Assembly (NCBI GenBank): GCA_963828405.1
Contig: CAWHEG010000031.1
Span: forward strand, 3,224,001 to 3,288,000
Source: JANMJD01 sp963828405
GTDB taxonomy: Bacteria; Actinomycetota; Acidimicrobiia; Acidimicrobiales; Ilumatobacteraceae
Direction of reading: 5' to 3'
DNA: 64,000 nucleotides
The stretch's first letter is position 1; every line of letters starts with the position of its first letter. The translations under genes were made by a program, and so were the position numbers. This document shows, one piece after another, positions 44,811 through 53,388 of this stretch. Under the pieces are notes generated by a model. It made no database searches. It saw only the letters and a program-made list of their open reading frames with translations, and was not told the origin of the DNA.

Positions 44811-46484
44811 TCAGCCGAGCGCGCGCACCACGGCGGCGTTGATCCGGGCGTGGACGTCGACGTTGGTGTGCCGGTCGGTTCGACAACGCGTCACCGACGG
44901 CCCGGGGGCGCACAGGGCCCCGACCACGTCGTCCAGCGATGCGGCCTCGGCCGTACGCAGGCCGTGCGCCGCGGCGAGTGCCAGCAGATCGGTGCCGTGC
45001 GGTGTGCCGTAGAGCAGCTCGAACACCTTCGGGGCGACGGCCGTCGCCTGCGGCAGGAACGAGAAGATCGCTCCGCCGTCGTTGTCGACCACGACGATGC
45101 GCACGTCGGCGCCCCGCTCGGCCAGCCCGGTCAGCGACGACGCGTCGTGCAGGAACGCCAGGTCTCCGATCAGCACGACCACCGGATCGCCGGTGGCCAG
45201 GGCGACGCCGGTCGCCGTGGCCAGCACCCCGTCGATGCCGTTCGCCCCGCGGTTCGAGTGCACGGTGATGTCCCCGCGGCCCGCACCGAACCACTCCACG
45301 TCACGGACCGGCATCGACGACGACACGACGAGGTGCGCGCCACGCGGCGCGGCCCGAATCACGGTGCGGGCGATGGCCGGGTCGGTCGGATCGTCGAACC
45401 CGGCGAGCGCCTCGTCGATGGCGCGCTGCGCCCGCTGCTCGGCGCGCGCCCAACGCGCCGCCCACGTCGTGCCGGTGGCACCGGCGAGCGCGCCGGCGAG
45501 CAGCCGCACCGCCTGGTCGATCGAGCCGGGGACCCGATCGGTGACGCCGTGGTCGGCGTCGAACCAGCGGCCGCCACCGACCTGCACCTGACGCGCCGAC
45601 GAAGCGGTGACCCACTGGGCGAGCACCTTGGAGGCCGGCGGCTCGCCGAGTCGCAAGACGACCTCGGGGGCGTGGGCTCTGGCGAAGTTGTCGGAGCGCA
45701 GCATCGGGTCGAAGGCCATGACCGCCTGCGCCAGCGCCCCGCACCCCGAGCGGGGATCGGCCAACACCGGCCAGGCGGTCGCCTCGGCAAGCTCGCCGAC
45801 CGATGCCGGATCGGTCACGCCGAGGCCGGCCACGATCACACCGCGCTGGCGGTCGAGCTCGGGGGCCAGCGCCGCGGCGTCGGTCGGGTCCCACGCCGCC
45901 GGAGCGGGGCGCGAGCCCAACCCCGGCCGCGCCGCGGGCAGATCGCCCGGCTCGCCGACGAGCGGCTCCCGGAAGGGCAGGTTGAGGTGCACGGGGCCGG
46001 GCCGGGGGCCGAGCGTGGCCGCCACCGAGCGCTCGGCCAGCGACCGCCACGACCCGGCCGCCTCCGGGCCCGGCACCCCGGGATCGTGGAACCACCGAAC
46101 GGCGGGGCCGTACAGGCGGGTCTGATCGATCGTTTGGGGCGCCCCCACGTCGCGCAGCTCGGGCGGCCGATCGGCGGTGCAGACCAGCATCGGCACCGAG
46201 GAGAGGTCGGCCTCGATGACGGCGGCATGGAAGTGGGCGGCGGCGGTGCCGCTGGTGCACAGCACGACGGCCGGCGCCCCATCGGCCAGCCCGACCCCGA
46301 GAGCGCAGAACGCGGCCGACCGCTCGTCGTGGAACACGTGCAGGCGCAGCTCGCCGCGGGCTGCCAGGGCAAGCGCGAGCGGGGTCGAGCGCGAGCCGGG
46401 TGCGATGACGGCGTGGGTAAGGCCCTGAGCGATCCACTCGTCGACGAGGGTGGCGCAGAACGTGGCCGCGGGGGTGGTTCCCAT
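44811..46484 (-). CDS. menD: 2-succinyl-5-enolpyruvyl-6-hydroxy-3-cyclohexene-1-carboxylate synthase
   Basis: A 557-residue ThDP enzyme, the second menaquinone step: condenses isochorismate with 2-oxoglutarate. Blocks: HAVIAPGSRSTPLALALA (MenD-specific), HVFHDERSAAFCALG with the catalytic Glu, CTSGTAAAHFHAAVIEA, ADRPPELRDVGAPQTIDQ, SNRGANGIDGVLATATG and the ThDP motif GDLAFLHDASS. ATG at 46484 gives the family N-terminus; the frame upstream of it reads into a decayed duplicate region. Confidence 0.95.
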   Translation of the reverse strand: MGTTPAATFCATLVDEWIAQGLTHAVIAPGSRSTPLALALAARGELRLHVFHDERSAAFCALGVGLADGAPAVVLCTSGTAAAHFHAAVIEADLSSVPMLVCTADRPPELRDVGAPQTIDQTRLYGPAVRWFHDPGVPGPEAAGSWRSLAERSVAATLGPRPGPVHLNLPFREPLVGEPGDLPAARPGLGSRPAPAAWDPTDAAALAPELDRQRGVIVAGLGVTDPASVGELAEATAWPVLADPRSGCGALAQAVMAFDPMLRSDNFARAHAPEVVLRLGEPPASKVLAQWVTASSARQVQVGGGRWFDADHGVTDRVPGSIDQAVRLLAGALAGATGTTWAARWARAEQRAQRAIDEALAGFDDPTDPAIARTVIRAAPRGAHLVVSSSMPVRDVEWFGAGRGDITVHSNRGANGIDGVLATATGVALATGDPVVVLIGDLAFLHDASSLTGLAERGADVRIVVVDNDGGAIFSFLPQATAVAPKVFELLYGTPHGTDLLALAAAHGLRTAEAASLDDVVGALCAPGPSVTRCRTDRHTNVDVHARINAAVVRALG

Positions 46485-46539
46485 TGGTTCTATCGTGGCA
46501 GGCGTGCCCCTCGACGACGGCAGCACGCCCGCCGAACCC

Positions 46540-46760
46540 ACACCCGCCGACCTCCCGGGCTCACCGACGCCGGCGCGCTCGGGACGGAGCCCGACGGCGC
46601 TCAGCGCCGCCTCGCCACCCAGGCGGGCGAGGCGGGCGACCTCGCCGAGATCACGGTCAGCATCGACGCCCGGCGCAGGGCCTGCCCCGAGACCCCGAAC
46701 GCCTGGGCGACGCCGTCGGTCACCACCCCGCCGTGGGCTCCGTGGCGATCACCCCCCGCT
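46540..46760 (-). pseudogene. Decayed fragment of a LigB-like DNA ligase gene
   Basis: On the minus strand this reads GAHGGVVTDGVAQAFG, then LRRASMLT, and, after a one-base deletion, GDLGEVARLARLGGEAALSAVGLRPERAG (in pieces). This matches the N-terminal domain of ligB at residues about 129-180 (GALAGVVTDAVAQAFEV, MMSGDLG) at roughly half identity. Only about 70 codons remain, with no start or catalytic core. Confidence 0.7.
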
Positions 46761-46784
46761 GGCGGCCGAGGTCGCCGGCCACTG

Positions 46785-46967
46785 GGCGCAGAATCCGGCC
46801 GAACGCTCGTCGTGGAAGACGTGGAGCCGCAACTCGTCACGCTCGGCGAGGGCCAGGGCGAGGGGCGTCGAGCGCGAGCCGGGAGCGATCACCGCCTCGG
46901 TCACGCCCTGGGCGATCCACTCGTCGACGAGGGTGGCGCAGAACGTCGCAGCCGTGGAGATCGCCAT
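46785..46967 (-). pseudogene. Decayed duplicate of the menD 5' end
   Basis: 61 codons from an ATG at 46967, ATFCATLVDEWIAQGVTEAV and onward to FHDERSAGFCA, are about 85 percent identical to menD residues 1-61. The sequence before the ATG is also similar to the menD leader (CCACGATGGGACC versus CCACGATAGAACC). It then breaks off into an unrelated frame and meets the ligB fragment. Non-functional. Confidence 0.85.
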
Positions 46968-47029
46968 CGGTCCCATCGTGGCACGCACCGCGCCCGCGCC
47001 GGCGAGACCCGCTCGATAGCGTGACGTTC

Positions 47030-47770
47030 ATGGAGACCCCGGCGATCGAGACCCCGGCGATCGAGACCCCGGCGATCGAGACCCCGGCGATCGACATCCC
47101 GGCGTCGGCGGCCGCAGCGATGAGGATCGACGTGTGGTCCGACGTGGTCTGCCCGTGGTGCTACATCGGCAAGCGCCGCTTCGAGTCCGCGCTGGCCCGC
47201 TTCGCCGGACCCGTCCCCGTGGAGGTGACGTACCGCGCCTACCAGCTCGATCCGACGGCGCCTCCCGGCTCGACCAGGCCGTTGCCCGAGGCCTACGCCC
47301 GCAAGTTCGGCGGTCCCGAGCGCGCCGCACAGATCATCGAGCACCTGACCTCCGTGGCCGCCGACGACGGGATCACCTTCCACCTCGATCGGGCGAAGCG
47401 GGCCAACACGCTGCTCGCCCACCGCCTCGTCTGGTTCGCCGGGCGGGCCGACGACCATCGACGGCAGGCGGCGATGAAGGAACGGCTGATGGCGGCCTAC
47501 TTCACCGATGCCCTGGATGTCAGCGACCCCGACGTGCTCGCCGACCTGGCCGCCGAGGTCGGAATCCCCCGCCCGGCCGCCACCAGGCTCCTCGCCGGCG
47601 ACGACGGCCTCGACGAGGTGATCCAGGACATCGCCCGGGCCACCGCTTACGGGATCACCGCCGTGCCGACGTACGTCGTCGACGGGCGTTGGACGATCCC
47701 GGGGGCCCAGGACGCCGACACCTTCCTCGCCGTGCTCCATCGGATGGCGGCGCGCCGACCCGCCGCGTGA
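47030..47770 (+). CDS. DsbA-family (FrnE-like) thiol-disulfide oxidoreductase
   Basis: A 246-residue thioredoxin-fold protein of the FrnE/HCCA-isomerase group. From residue 31 the fold is normal: MRIDVWSDVVCPWCYIGKRRF (in pieces) has the CPWC redox pair, then TYRAYQLDP and the cis-Pro region ITAVPTYVVDG. Residues 2-21 are four copies of ETPAI from a 15-bp DNA repeat. The real start could be the ATG at 47120, which begins the domain exactly, or a GTG at 47021. Cytoplasmic; substrate unknown. Stop overlaps menH (GTGA). Confidence 0.85.
   Translation: METPAIETPAIETPAIETPAIDIPASAAAAMRIDVWSDVVCPWCYIGKRRFESALARFAGPVPVEVTYRAYQLDPTAPPGSTRPLPEAYARKFGGPERAAQIIEHLTSVAADDGITFHLDRAKRANTLLAHRLVWFAGRADDHRRQAAMKERLMAAYFTDALDVSDPDVLADLAAEVGIPRPAATRLLAGDDGLDEVIQDIARATAYGITAVPTYVVDGRWTIPGAQDADTFLAVLHRMAARRPAA
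47033..47092 (+). repeat. Four perfect 15-bp tandem repeats at the start of the FrnE-like gene
   Basis: Unit GAGACCCCGGCGATC repeated four times without change, followed by a partial fifth (GACATCCCGGCG). Encodes ETPAI repeats at the extreme N-terminus if translation starts at 47030. Identical copies suggest recent slippage. Confidence 0.95.
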
Positions 47771-48513
47771 CGCTGGCCTGCGAGATCCTCGGCCGCGGCA
47801 CTCCCATCGCGCTGGTCCACGGCTTCACCCAGACGGGCCGGTCCTGGGGGCGGATCGCCGCGGCCCTCGCCGCCGATCACCGGGTCGTCGTCGTCGACGC
47901 CCCGGGCCACGGCGGTTCGTCGGAGATCCGCCTCGATCTGCGCCACGGCGCCGACGAGCTCGTCGCCTGCGCCGGCCGGGCAACCTACGTCGGCTACTCG
48001 ATGGGTGGGCGGCTCGCCCTCCACGCGGCGATCGCCCACCCGGCATCGGTCGAACGGCTGGTCGTGCTCGGGGCGACGCCCGGCATCGAGGACGACTCCG
48101 AACGTGCCGACCGGCGACGCAGCGACGAGGCCCTCGCCGCCGAGGTCGAGCGAGACGGCGTCGAGGCCTTCCTCACCCGCTGGCTGGCCGGTCCGCTCTT
48201 CGAGCGCCTCCCTGCCGCTGCGGCGGATCTGGAGGATCGCCGGCGCAACACGGCAGCCGGGCTGGCCTCCAGTCTCCGCCTCGCCGGGACGGGCGCCCAG
48301 GAGCCGCTGTGGGACAGCCTGTCGTCGTTACCGATGCCCGTGCTCGTGCTGGCCGGGGCGCTCGACACCAAGTTCGCCGCCATCGGCCGGCGGATGGCCG
48401 AGGTGATCGGGCGCAACGCGACGTTCGCCACCGTCGCGGGAGCCGGTCATACCGCTCACCTGGAGCGTCCCGACGAGTTCCTCGCCCTGGTGACCGGATT
48501 CCTCAGCCGGTGA
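47767..48513 (+). CDS. menH: Alpha/beta hydrolase, probable SHCHC synthase
   Basis: A 248-residue alpha/beta hydrolase. The N-terminal oxyanion region is ALVHGFTQTGRSW, the nucleophile elbow is GYSMGGRLAL (Ser near 79, in the MenH form G-x-S-M-G-G-R), the acid is in AGALDTKFAAI and the His in GAGHTAHLE. These details and the menaquinone neighbourhood favour MenH (2-succinyl-6-hydroxy-2,4-cyclohexadiene-1-carboxylate synthase). GTG start coupled to the upstream stop (GTGA at 47767-47770). The 3' end overlaps menA by 11 bp. Confidence 0.88.
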   Translation: MTLACEILGRGTPIALVHGFTQTGRSWGRIAAALAADHRVVVVDAPGHGGSSEIRLDLRHGADELVACAGRATYVGYSMGGRLALHAAIAHPASVERLVVLGATPGIEDDSERADRRRSDEALAAEVERDGVEAFLTRWLAGPLFERLPAAAADLEDRRRNTAAGLASSLRLAGTGAQEPLWDSLSSLPMPVLVLAGALDTKFAAIGRRMAEVIGRNATFATVAGAGHTAHLERPDEFLALVTGFLSR

Positions 48514-49381
48514 CGGCGATCAGCAGGGCGAACGTGAGCCCGCCGAGGAGCTGGGTCCTCCCGGTGGCGCCGAGCACGGCGATCAGGTCCCGGCCGCCGA
48601 CGCCGGCGTTGACGAGCAACATCGCCGGGAGGCCCCGGGCGACCACGGTGAGGGCGGCGAGCGCGGCGAGCGGCCTGCCGGTGGCCAAGGAGCCGACGAC
48701 CATGCACGCCGCGGCCCCGATCAGCAGGGCCGAGTAGAGCTGGCGGGTCCGCCGGTCGCCGATGCGCACGGCGAGGGTCTGCTTCCCGGCGGCCGTGTCG
48801 GTAGGGATGTCGCGCAGGTTGTTGACGACGAGCAGTGCGCAGGCGAGCAGGCCGACGGGCACGCTGGCCGCCAGGGAGAGCGCCGTGATCCGCTCGACGA
48901 GCACGTAGGTCGTACCGGCCGTGGCGACCACGCCGAAAAAGACGAACACGAACAGCTCACCGAACCCGGAGTAGCCGTAGGGCCTCGGCCCGCCGGTGTA
49001 GAACCACCCGGCGGCGATCGCCAGGGCGCCGACGACGAACAGCTCCGGGCCGACGGCGAGGGCCAGTGCGCCGCCGGCCACGCCGGCCACGGCGAAGGCG
49101 ATCAACGCGGCACGCTTGACGGCCCCGGCGCGGGCCAGCCCGCCGGCGACCAGGCGCACCGGGCCGACGCGGACCGTGTCGGTCCCCCGCACCCCGTCGG
49201 AGTAGTCGTTGGCGTAGTTGGTGGCCACCTGCAACGCCAGGGACACGACGGCGGCGGCGGCCAGGCGCCACCAGATGATCCCGGGGCCCTCGCCCACGGC
49301 GCAGGCGCCCCCGACGGCCACCGGGACCACGGCGGCCGGCAGCGTCCGGGGACGAGCGCCGGTGATCCAGATGTTTGCCAC
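48503..49381 (-). CDS. menA: 1,4-dihydroxy-2-naphthoate polyprenyltransferase
   Basis: A 292-residue integral membrane UbiA-family prenyltransferase that attaches the isoprenoid tail of menaquinone. The aspartate-rich motif NYANDYSDGVRGTD lies near residue 55-68 and the second one NNLRDIPTDTAAGKQTLAVRIG near 186. About eight to nine helices. I took the GTG at 49381 as start because it begins the conserved ITGARPRTLPAAVVPV; the GTG nine codons upstream is also possible. No clear SD for either. Confidence 0.92.
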   Translation of the reverse strand: MANIWITGARPRTLPAAVVPVAVGGACAVGEGPGIIWWRLAAAAVVSLALQVATNYANDYSDGVRGTDTVRVGPVRLVAGGLARAGAVKRAALIAFAVAGVAGGALALAVGPELFVVGALAIAAGWFYTGGPRPYGYSGFGELFVFVFFGVVATAGTTYVLVERITALSLAASVPVGLLACALLVVNNLRDIPTDTAAGKQTLAVRIGDRRTRQLYSALLIGAAACMVVGSLATGRPLAALAALTVVARGLPAMLLVNAGVGGRDLIAVLGATGRTQLLGGLTFALLIAVTG

Positions 49382-49461
49382 GGACGTAATGTCGCAGATG
49401 CGCGCCACCCGACGCGCACGCGGCGACGCCGTGGCAGCGAAGGAGCAGCGAAGGAGCAGCG

Positions 49462-50862
49462 ATGGGCGACGAACTGTGGCGACACGGAGCCGGCGAGCTG
49501 GCCGGGTTGATCAGATCCGGCCGGGTGACGAGCCGCGAGGTGATCGAGTCACATCTCGAGCGGATCTCGCAGGTCAACGGCCGACTGAACGCCATCGTGC
49601 GCGTCCTGGCCGACGAGGCGCGCGCCGGGGCCGACGCCGCCGATGCCGCCGTGCGCGCCGGAGGCCCGCTCGGCCCGCTGCACGGGGTGCCCTGTACCGT
49701 CAAGGAGAACATCGACCTGGCCGGCACGCCCACGACCCAGGGTGTGCGGGCGATGGCCGAGGCCGTCTCGCCGGTCGACGCGCCGGTGGTCGAGCGGATG
49801 CGCGCCGCCGGGGCGATCCCCATCGGGCGCACCAACATGCCCGACGTCGGATTGCGGGTGCACACCGACTCCGACCTCCACGGACGAACGCTCAACCCGT
49901 GGCACGCCGAGCGTACGGCGGGCGGCTCGAGCGGTGGCGAGGGGGCAGCGCTGGCATCGGGGATGAGCCCGATCGGGTTGGGCAACGACCTCGGCGGATC
50001 GCTGCGCAACCCGGCCCACTGCTGCGGCATCGCCTCGATCAAGCCATCGGCCGGCGTCGTCCCCCATGCCGCCTACTTCCCGCCGCAGGACGATCCGATC
50101 TCGCTCCAGATGATGTCGGTGGAGGGCGTCATGGCCCGCCGGGTCGCCGACGTCCGCACCGGGCTGCTCGTCGTGGCCGGGGCGCACTTGCGCGACCCCG
50201 ATTCACTGCCGGTGACGCTCGCCGATGAGGGAGGCCGGCGGATGACGGTGGCCCTGCTCGCCGAACCGCCCGGCGGCAGCACCCACCCGGAGGTCGCCGC
50301 CGCCATCCGGGCCGCCGGCGACGCGCTGGCGAACGCCGGCCACGAGGTCGTCGAAGCCTGCCCGCCCGGCTACGAGGAGGCGATCACGCTGTGGAGCACG
50401 GTGCTGATGGGCGATGTCAAGGCGATGCGCAGCCTGCTCGACATGGTGCTCGGTGAGGGCGGGAGGAAGTTCCTCGACCTCGCCGAACAGGCGATCCCCG
50501 CCCAGTCGCCCGAGGCGATGTTCGCCGCCTGGCCGGCCCGCTCGGCCACGGCGCGGACCTGGCAGGCGTGGTTCGTCGACCACGACGTGCTCCTCAGCCC
50601 GACCTGGACCCAGCCGGCGTTCCCCCACGACGCCGACATCGCCGGCGTCGCCGGGGCGCTGGCCACGTTCGAGCTGATGCGGCCCGTGCTCCCGGCCAAC
50701 CTGCTCGGCCTCCCCGCGGCCGTCGTCCCGTGCGGGCTGGCCGACGGGCTGCCCGTCGGCGCCCAGGTGACCGGGCCGCGCTTCGCCGACCTGCGCTGCC
50801 TCGCCGTGGCCGCCGACATCGAGGCTGCGCTCGCCCTGGCGACCCCGATCGACCCACGGTGA
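49462..50862 (+). CDS. Amidase signature family protein
   Basis: A 466-residue amidase with the Ser-cisSer-Lys triad: Lys in PCTVKENIDLAG near 76, the glycine/serine-rich AGGSSGGEGAALASGM near 152, and Ser in GNDLGGSLRNPAHCCG near 176. The C-terminus has LPAAVVPCGLADGLPVGAQV as in the family. Substrate unknown: members include GatA, acylamidases and aryl-amidases, but no gatB/gatC is here. SD AAGGAG lies 5 nt before the ATG. It sits 22 bp before menE on the same strand. Confidence 0.9.
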   Translation: MGDELWRHGAGELAGLIRSGRVTSREVIESHLERISQVNGRLNAIVRVLADEARAGADAADAAVRAGGPLGPLHGVPCTVKENIDLAGTPTTQGVRAMAEAVSPVDAPVVERMRAAGAIPIGRTNMPDVGLRVHTDSDLHGRTLNPWHAERTAGGSSGGEGAALASGMSPIGLGNDLGGSLRNPAHCCGIASIKPSAGVVPHAAYFPPQDDPISLQMMSVEGVMARRVADVRTGLLVVAGAHLRDPDSLPVTLADEGGRRMTVALLAEPPGGSTHPEVAAAIRAAGDALANAGHEVVEACPPGYEEAITLWSTVLMGDVKAMRSLLDMVLGEGGRKFLDLAEQAIPAQSPEAMFAAWPARSATARTWQAWFVDHDVLLSPTWTQPAFPHDADIAGVAGALATFELMRPVLPANLLGLPAAVVPCGLADGLPVGAQVTGPRFADLRCLAVAADIEAALALATPIDPR

Positions 50863-50884
50863 GCCGTCCGGTCGGCCGGTCCCG

Positions 50885-52003
50885 ATGCGCCAACTGATCG
50901 CTCTCGACCTGCCGGGCGGTCCCGACTTCGTCGCCGCCCTGACCTCGATCTGGGAGGCAGGCGACGCGGCGTTCGTCATCGACCAGCGCCTCCCCCACCC
51001 GGCCCGCGCCCGGCTGGTGCGGGCGATGGCCCCGGCGTTCGTCGCCACGCCGGACGGTCGCCGGCGCCAGCGCAGCTCCCGCTCGGTCGAGCCCGGCGAT
51101 GCGCTGGTGGTGGCCACCAGCGGATCGACCGGCGAACCGCGGGGTGTCGTGCTCACCCACGCTGCGCTCGAGGGGTCGGCCCGGGCGACGAGCCGGCGGA
51201 TCGGCGTCGTCGAGGGGGATCATTGGCTGGCCTGCCTGCCCCTGAACCACATCGGCGGCCTGTCGGTGGTGACCAGGGCGCTGATCACCGGGACCCCCCT
51301 GACGGTGCTCCCCGGATTCGAGCCGGCGGCGGTGATGGCCGGCGGAGCGACCCTCGTCTCGCTCGTCGCCACCGCGCTCACCCGTATCGATCCGCGCCGG
51401 TTCCGGGTGATCGTGCTCGGCGGCAGCCGACCGCCCGTCGACCGACCGGCGAACACGGTGACGACCTACGGGATGACCGAGACCGGTTCGGGGATCGTCT
51501 ACGACGGCGTCCCGCTCGACGGTGTCGAGGTGCGCGTCGACGCTGCCGGCGAGATCCACGTGCGCGGACCGATGCTGCTGCGCGCCTACCGGGACGGCAG
51601 CGACCCGAAGGATGCTGCGGGCTGGCTGGCCACCGGCGATCTCGGCCGCTGGTGTGACGGCCTGCTGCAGGTCGAGGGACGCCGCGGGGAGCTGATCATC
51701 ACCGGCGGGGAGAACGTCTGGCCGGAGGCCGTCGAGCGGGTGCTCGCCGGTCATCGATCGGTGGCCGACGTCGCCGTGCTCGGACTCCCCGACGACGAGT
51801 GGGGCGAGGCGGTCACCGCCCTCGTCGTGCCGGCCCCGGGGACGGAGCCGCTGTTGGACGAGCTGCGCGGCCACGTCAAAGACCAGCTACCGGCGTACTG
51901 CGCGCCCCGCCGGCTGGTGATCGTCGGCCGCCTCCCACGAACGGGGCTGGGCAAGTTGCGCCGCGGCGACCTCGCGCCGCTGGCCGCCGGGGAACAGCGG
52001 TAG
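50885..52003 (+). CDS. menE: o-Succinylbenzoate-CoA ligase
   Basis: A 372-residue AMP-forming acyl-CoA ligase of the compact MenE type. Motifs: VVATSGSTGEPRGVVLTH (P-loop), LPLNHIGGLSV, TTYGMTETGSG, GWLATGDLGR and the C-terminal lysine region LPRTGLGKLRRGDL. It activates o-succinylbenzoate for MenB. The assignment leans on short length, the LNHIGG block and the men neighbours. menB and menC are not in this window. Confidence 0.9.
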   Translation: MRQLIALDLPGGPDFVAALTSIWEAGDAAFVIDQRLPHPARARLVRAMAPAFVATPDGRRRQRSSRSVEPGDALVVATSGSTGEPRGVVLTHAALEGSARATSRRIGVVEGDHWLACLPLNHIGGLSVVTRALITGTPLTVLPGFEPAAVMAGGATLVSLVATALTRIDPRRFRVIVLGGSRPPVDRPANTVTTYGMTETGSGIVYDGVPLDGVEVRVDAAGEIHVRGPMLLRAYRDGSDPKDAAGWLATGDLGRWCDGLLQVEGRRGELIITGGENVWPEAVERVLAGHRSVADVAVLGLPDDEWGEAVTALVVPAPGTEPLLDELRGHVKDQLPAYCAPRRLVIVGRLPRTGLGKLRRGDLAPLAAGEQR

Positions 52004-52070
52004 GCGACCCGCACCGCAGGACGGCACCCGTGCTCGACGTTCGTCGCCGTCGGCGGTGATCCGGCTGTGG

Positions 52071-52818
52071 CTACACGCCGCGCACACCGGCGCCGCCGTC
52101 GATCACGTAGGTCTCGCCGGTGATCCAGCCGGCGGCATCGGACGCCAGGAACACGGCCAGGTTGGCGATGTCCTGCGGCTCGCCGAGGCGCCCGAGGGGC
52201 ATCTGCGAGGCGAGGCGCTCGCCGAAGTTCTCGACGAGCACCGCCGCGAAATCGGTCTTGACCAGCCCAGGAGCGATGCCGACGACGCGGTTCGGGCCCA
52301 GCTCGCAGGCGAGCTGGCGGGTCATGTGGATCAACGCCGCCTTGGTCAGGTTGTACACGCCGAGCCCACCGGCGTCGGTGCGCAGCCCACCGACGGAGGC
52401 CACGTTGATGATCACCCCGGGCTTGTCGGCGCAAGGCCAACTCGTGGGCGGCCTTGATCCAGAACAGCGGGCCGCGCAGGTTGACCTGGAAGGTCTTGTC
52501 GTAGCGCGACTCGTCGACCCCCAGGCTCGGCCCGTAGTACGGATTCGTCGCCGCGTTGTTGATCATGACGTCGAGTCCGCCGAAGCGTTCGAGGGTGGCG
52601 AGCACGCACTCCCGTCCAGCGGCGACGTCCCCCGTGTTGGCGGCGAAGACCTCGGTATCGCCGCCGATCTCGGACGCCGCGGCGCGCAGCGCGTCGATCT
52701 TGCGGGAGACGAGCATCACCTTGGCCCCCGACGACGCCAGCGTGGCGGCGATCGCCTTGCCGATCCCCTTCGACGCCCCCGTGACCAACGCGACCTTGCC
52801 ATCCAGACGGATCTCCAT
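52071..52818 (-). CDS. Short-chain dehydrogenase/reductase, one apparent frameshift
   Basis: A classical SDR of about 248 residues. TGASKGIG cofactor loop at the N-terminus, NNAATN, the catalytic Ser in INVASVGG and Tyr-Lys in YNLTKAALI, and the end WITGETYVIDGGAG. The first part (to HELALR) and the second part (from DKPGVIINVAS) are in different frames; deleting one G of GTCGGCGC at 52428 (plus strand) joins them. Substrate unknown. The frameshift is likely an assembly error. Confidence 0.85.
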
Positions 52819-52842
52819 GACCGGCGAGGGTAACGGCCGGGG

Positions 52843-53331
52843 TCAGGTCGTGGCGATCGGAGCCACCGTCGCCTGCAACACCGCCACCAGGGTGGCCGGG
52901 GCCACCTCGATGTCGAGGCCGCGTCGGCCCCCGCTGACGAAGATCGTGGCGAAATCCCCGGCCGACGTGTCGAGCACAGTGGGCAGCGGCCGCTTCTGCC
53001 CGAACGGGCTGATCCCGCCGACGACGTAGCCGGTCATCCGCTCGGCGACCGCCGGCACGCACATCTCCGCCCGCTTACCGCCGACCGCCGCGGCGAGCCC
53101 CTTGAGCGACAGTTGCCCGCTCACCGGCACGATCGCGCAGTACGGGCGGTTGTCGACCAGGGCGATCAACGTCTTGAACACCCGCACCGCATCGGCACCG
53201 ATCGCCAGGGCCGCGGCCAGGCCGTAGTTCCGCTCTGCAGGATCCGCGGCGAACTCGTGGACGTCGAAGACGGCGCCGCTGCGGTTGAGGGCCACGAGGG
53301 CGGGGGTGCCTGCCGGCGGCTTCCTGGCCAC
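52843..53331 (-). CDS. ybaK: Cys-tRNA(Pro) deacylase (YbaK/EbsC family)
   Basis: A 162-residue trans-editing protein that hydrolyses mischarged Cys-tRNA-Pro. It starts with PAGTPALVALNRSGAVFDVHEF, has VFKTLIALVDNRPYCAIVPV with the catalytic Lys, and YVVGGISPFGQKRPLPTVLD, the YbaK signature. Located 24 bp upstream (in transcription) of the SDR gene. ATG start. Confidence 0.92.
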   Translation of the reverse strand: MARKPPAGTPALVALNRSGAVFDVHEFAADPAERNYGLAAALAIGADAVRVFKTLIALVDNRPYCAIVPVSGQLSLKGLAAAVGGKRAEMCVPAVAERMTGYVVGGISPFGQKRPLPTVLDTSAGDFATIFVSGGRRGLDIEVAPATLVAVLQATVAPIATT

Positions 53332-53388
53332 GTCGAGATGCTGCCACGGCAGGGTGGCGCAGCGCCGGTTCGCCTACCGTCGGGAGGC

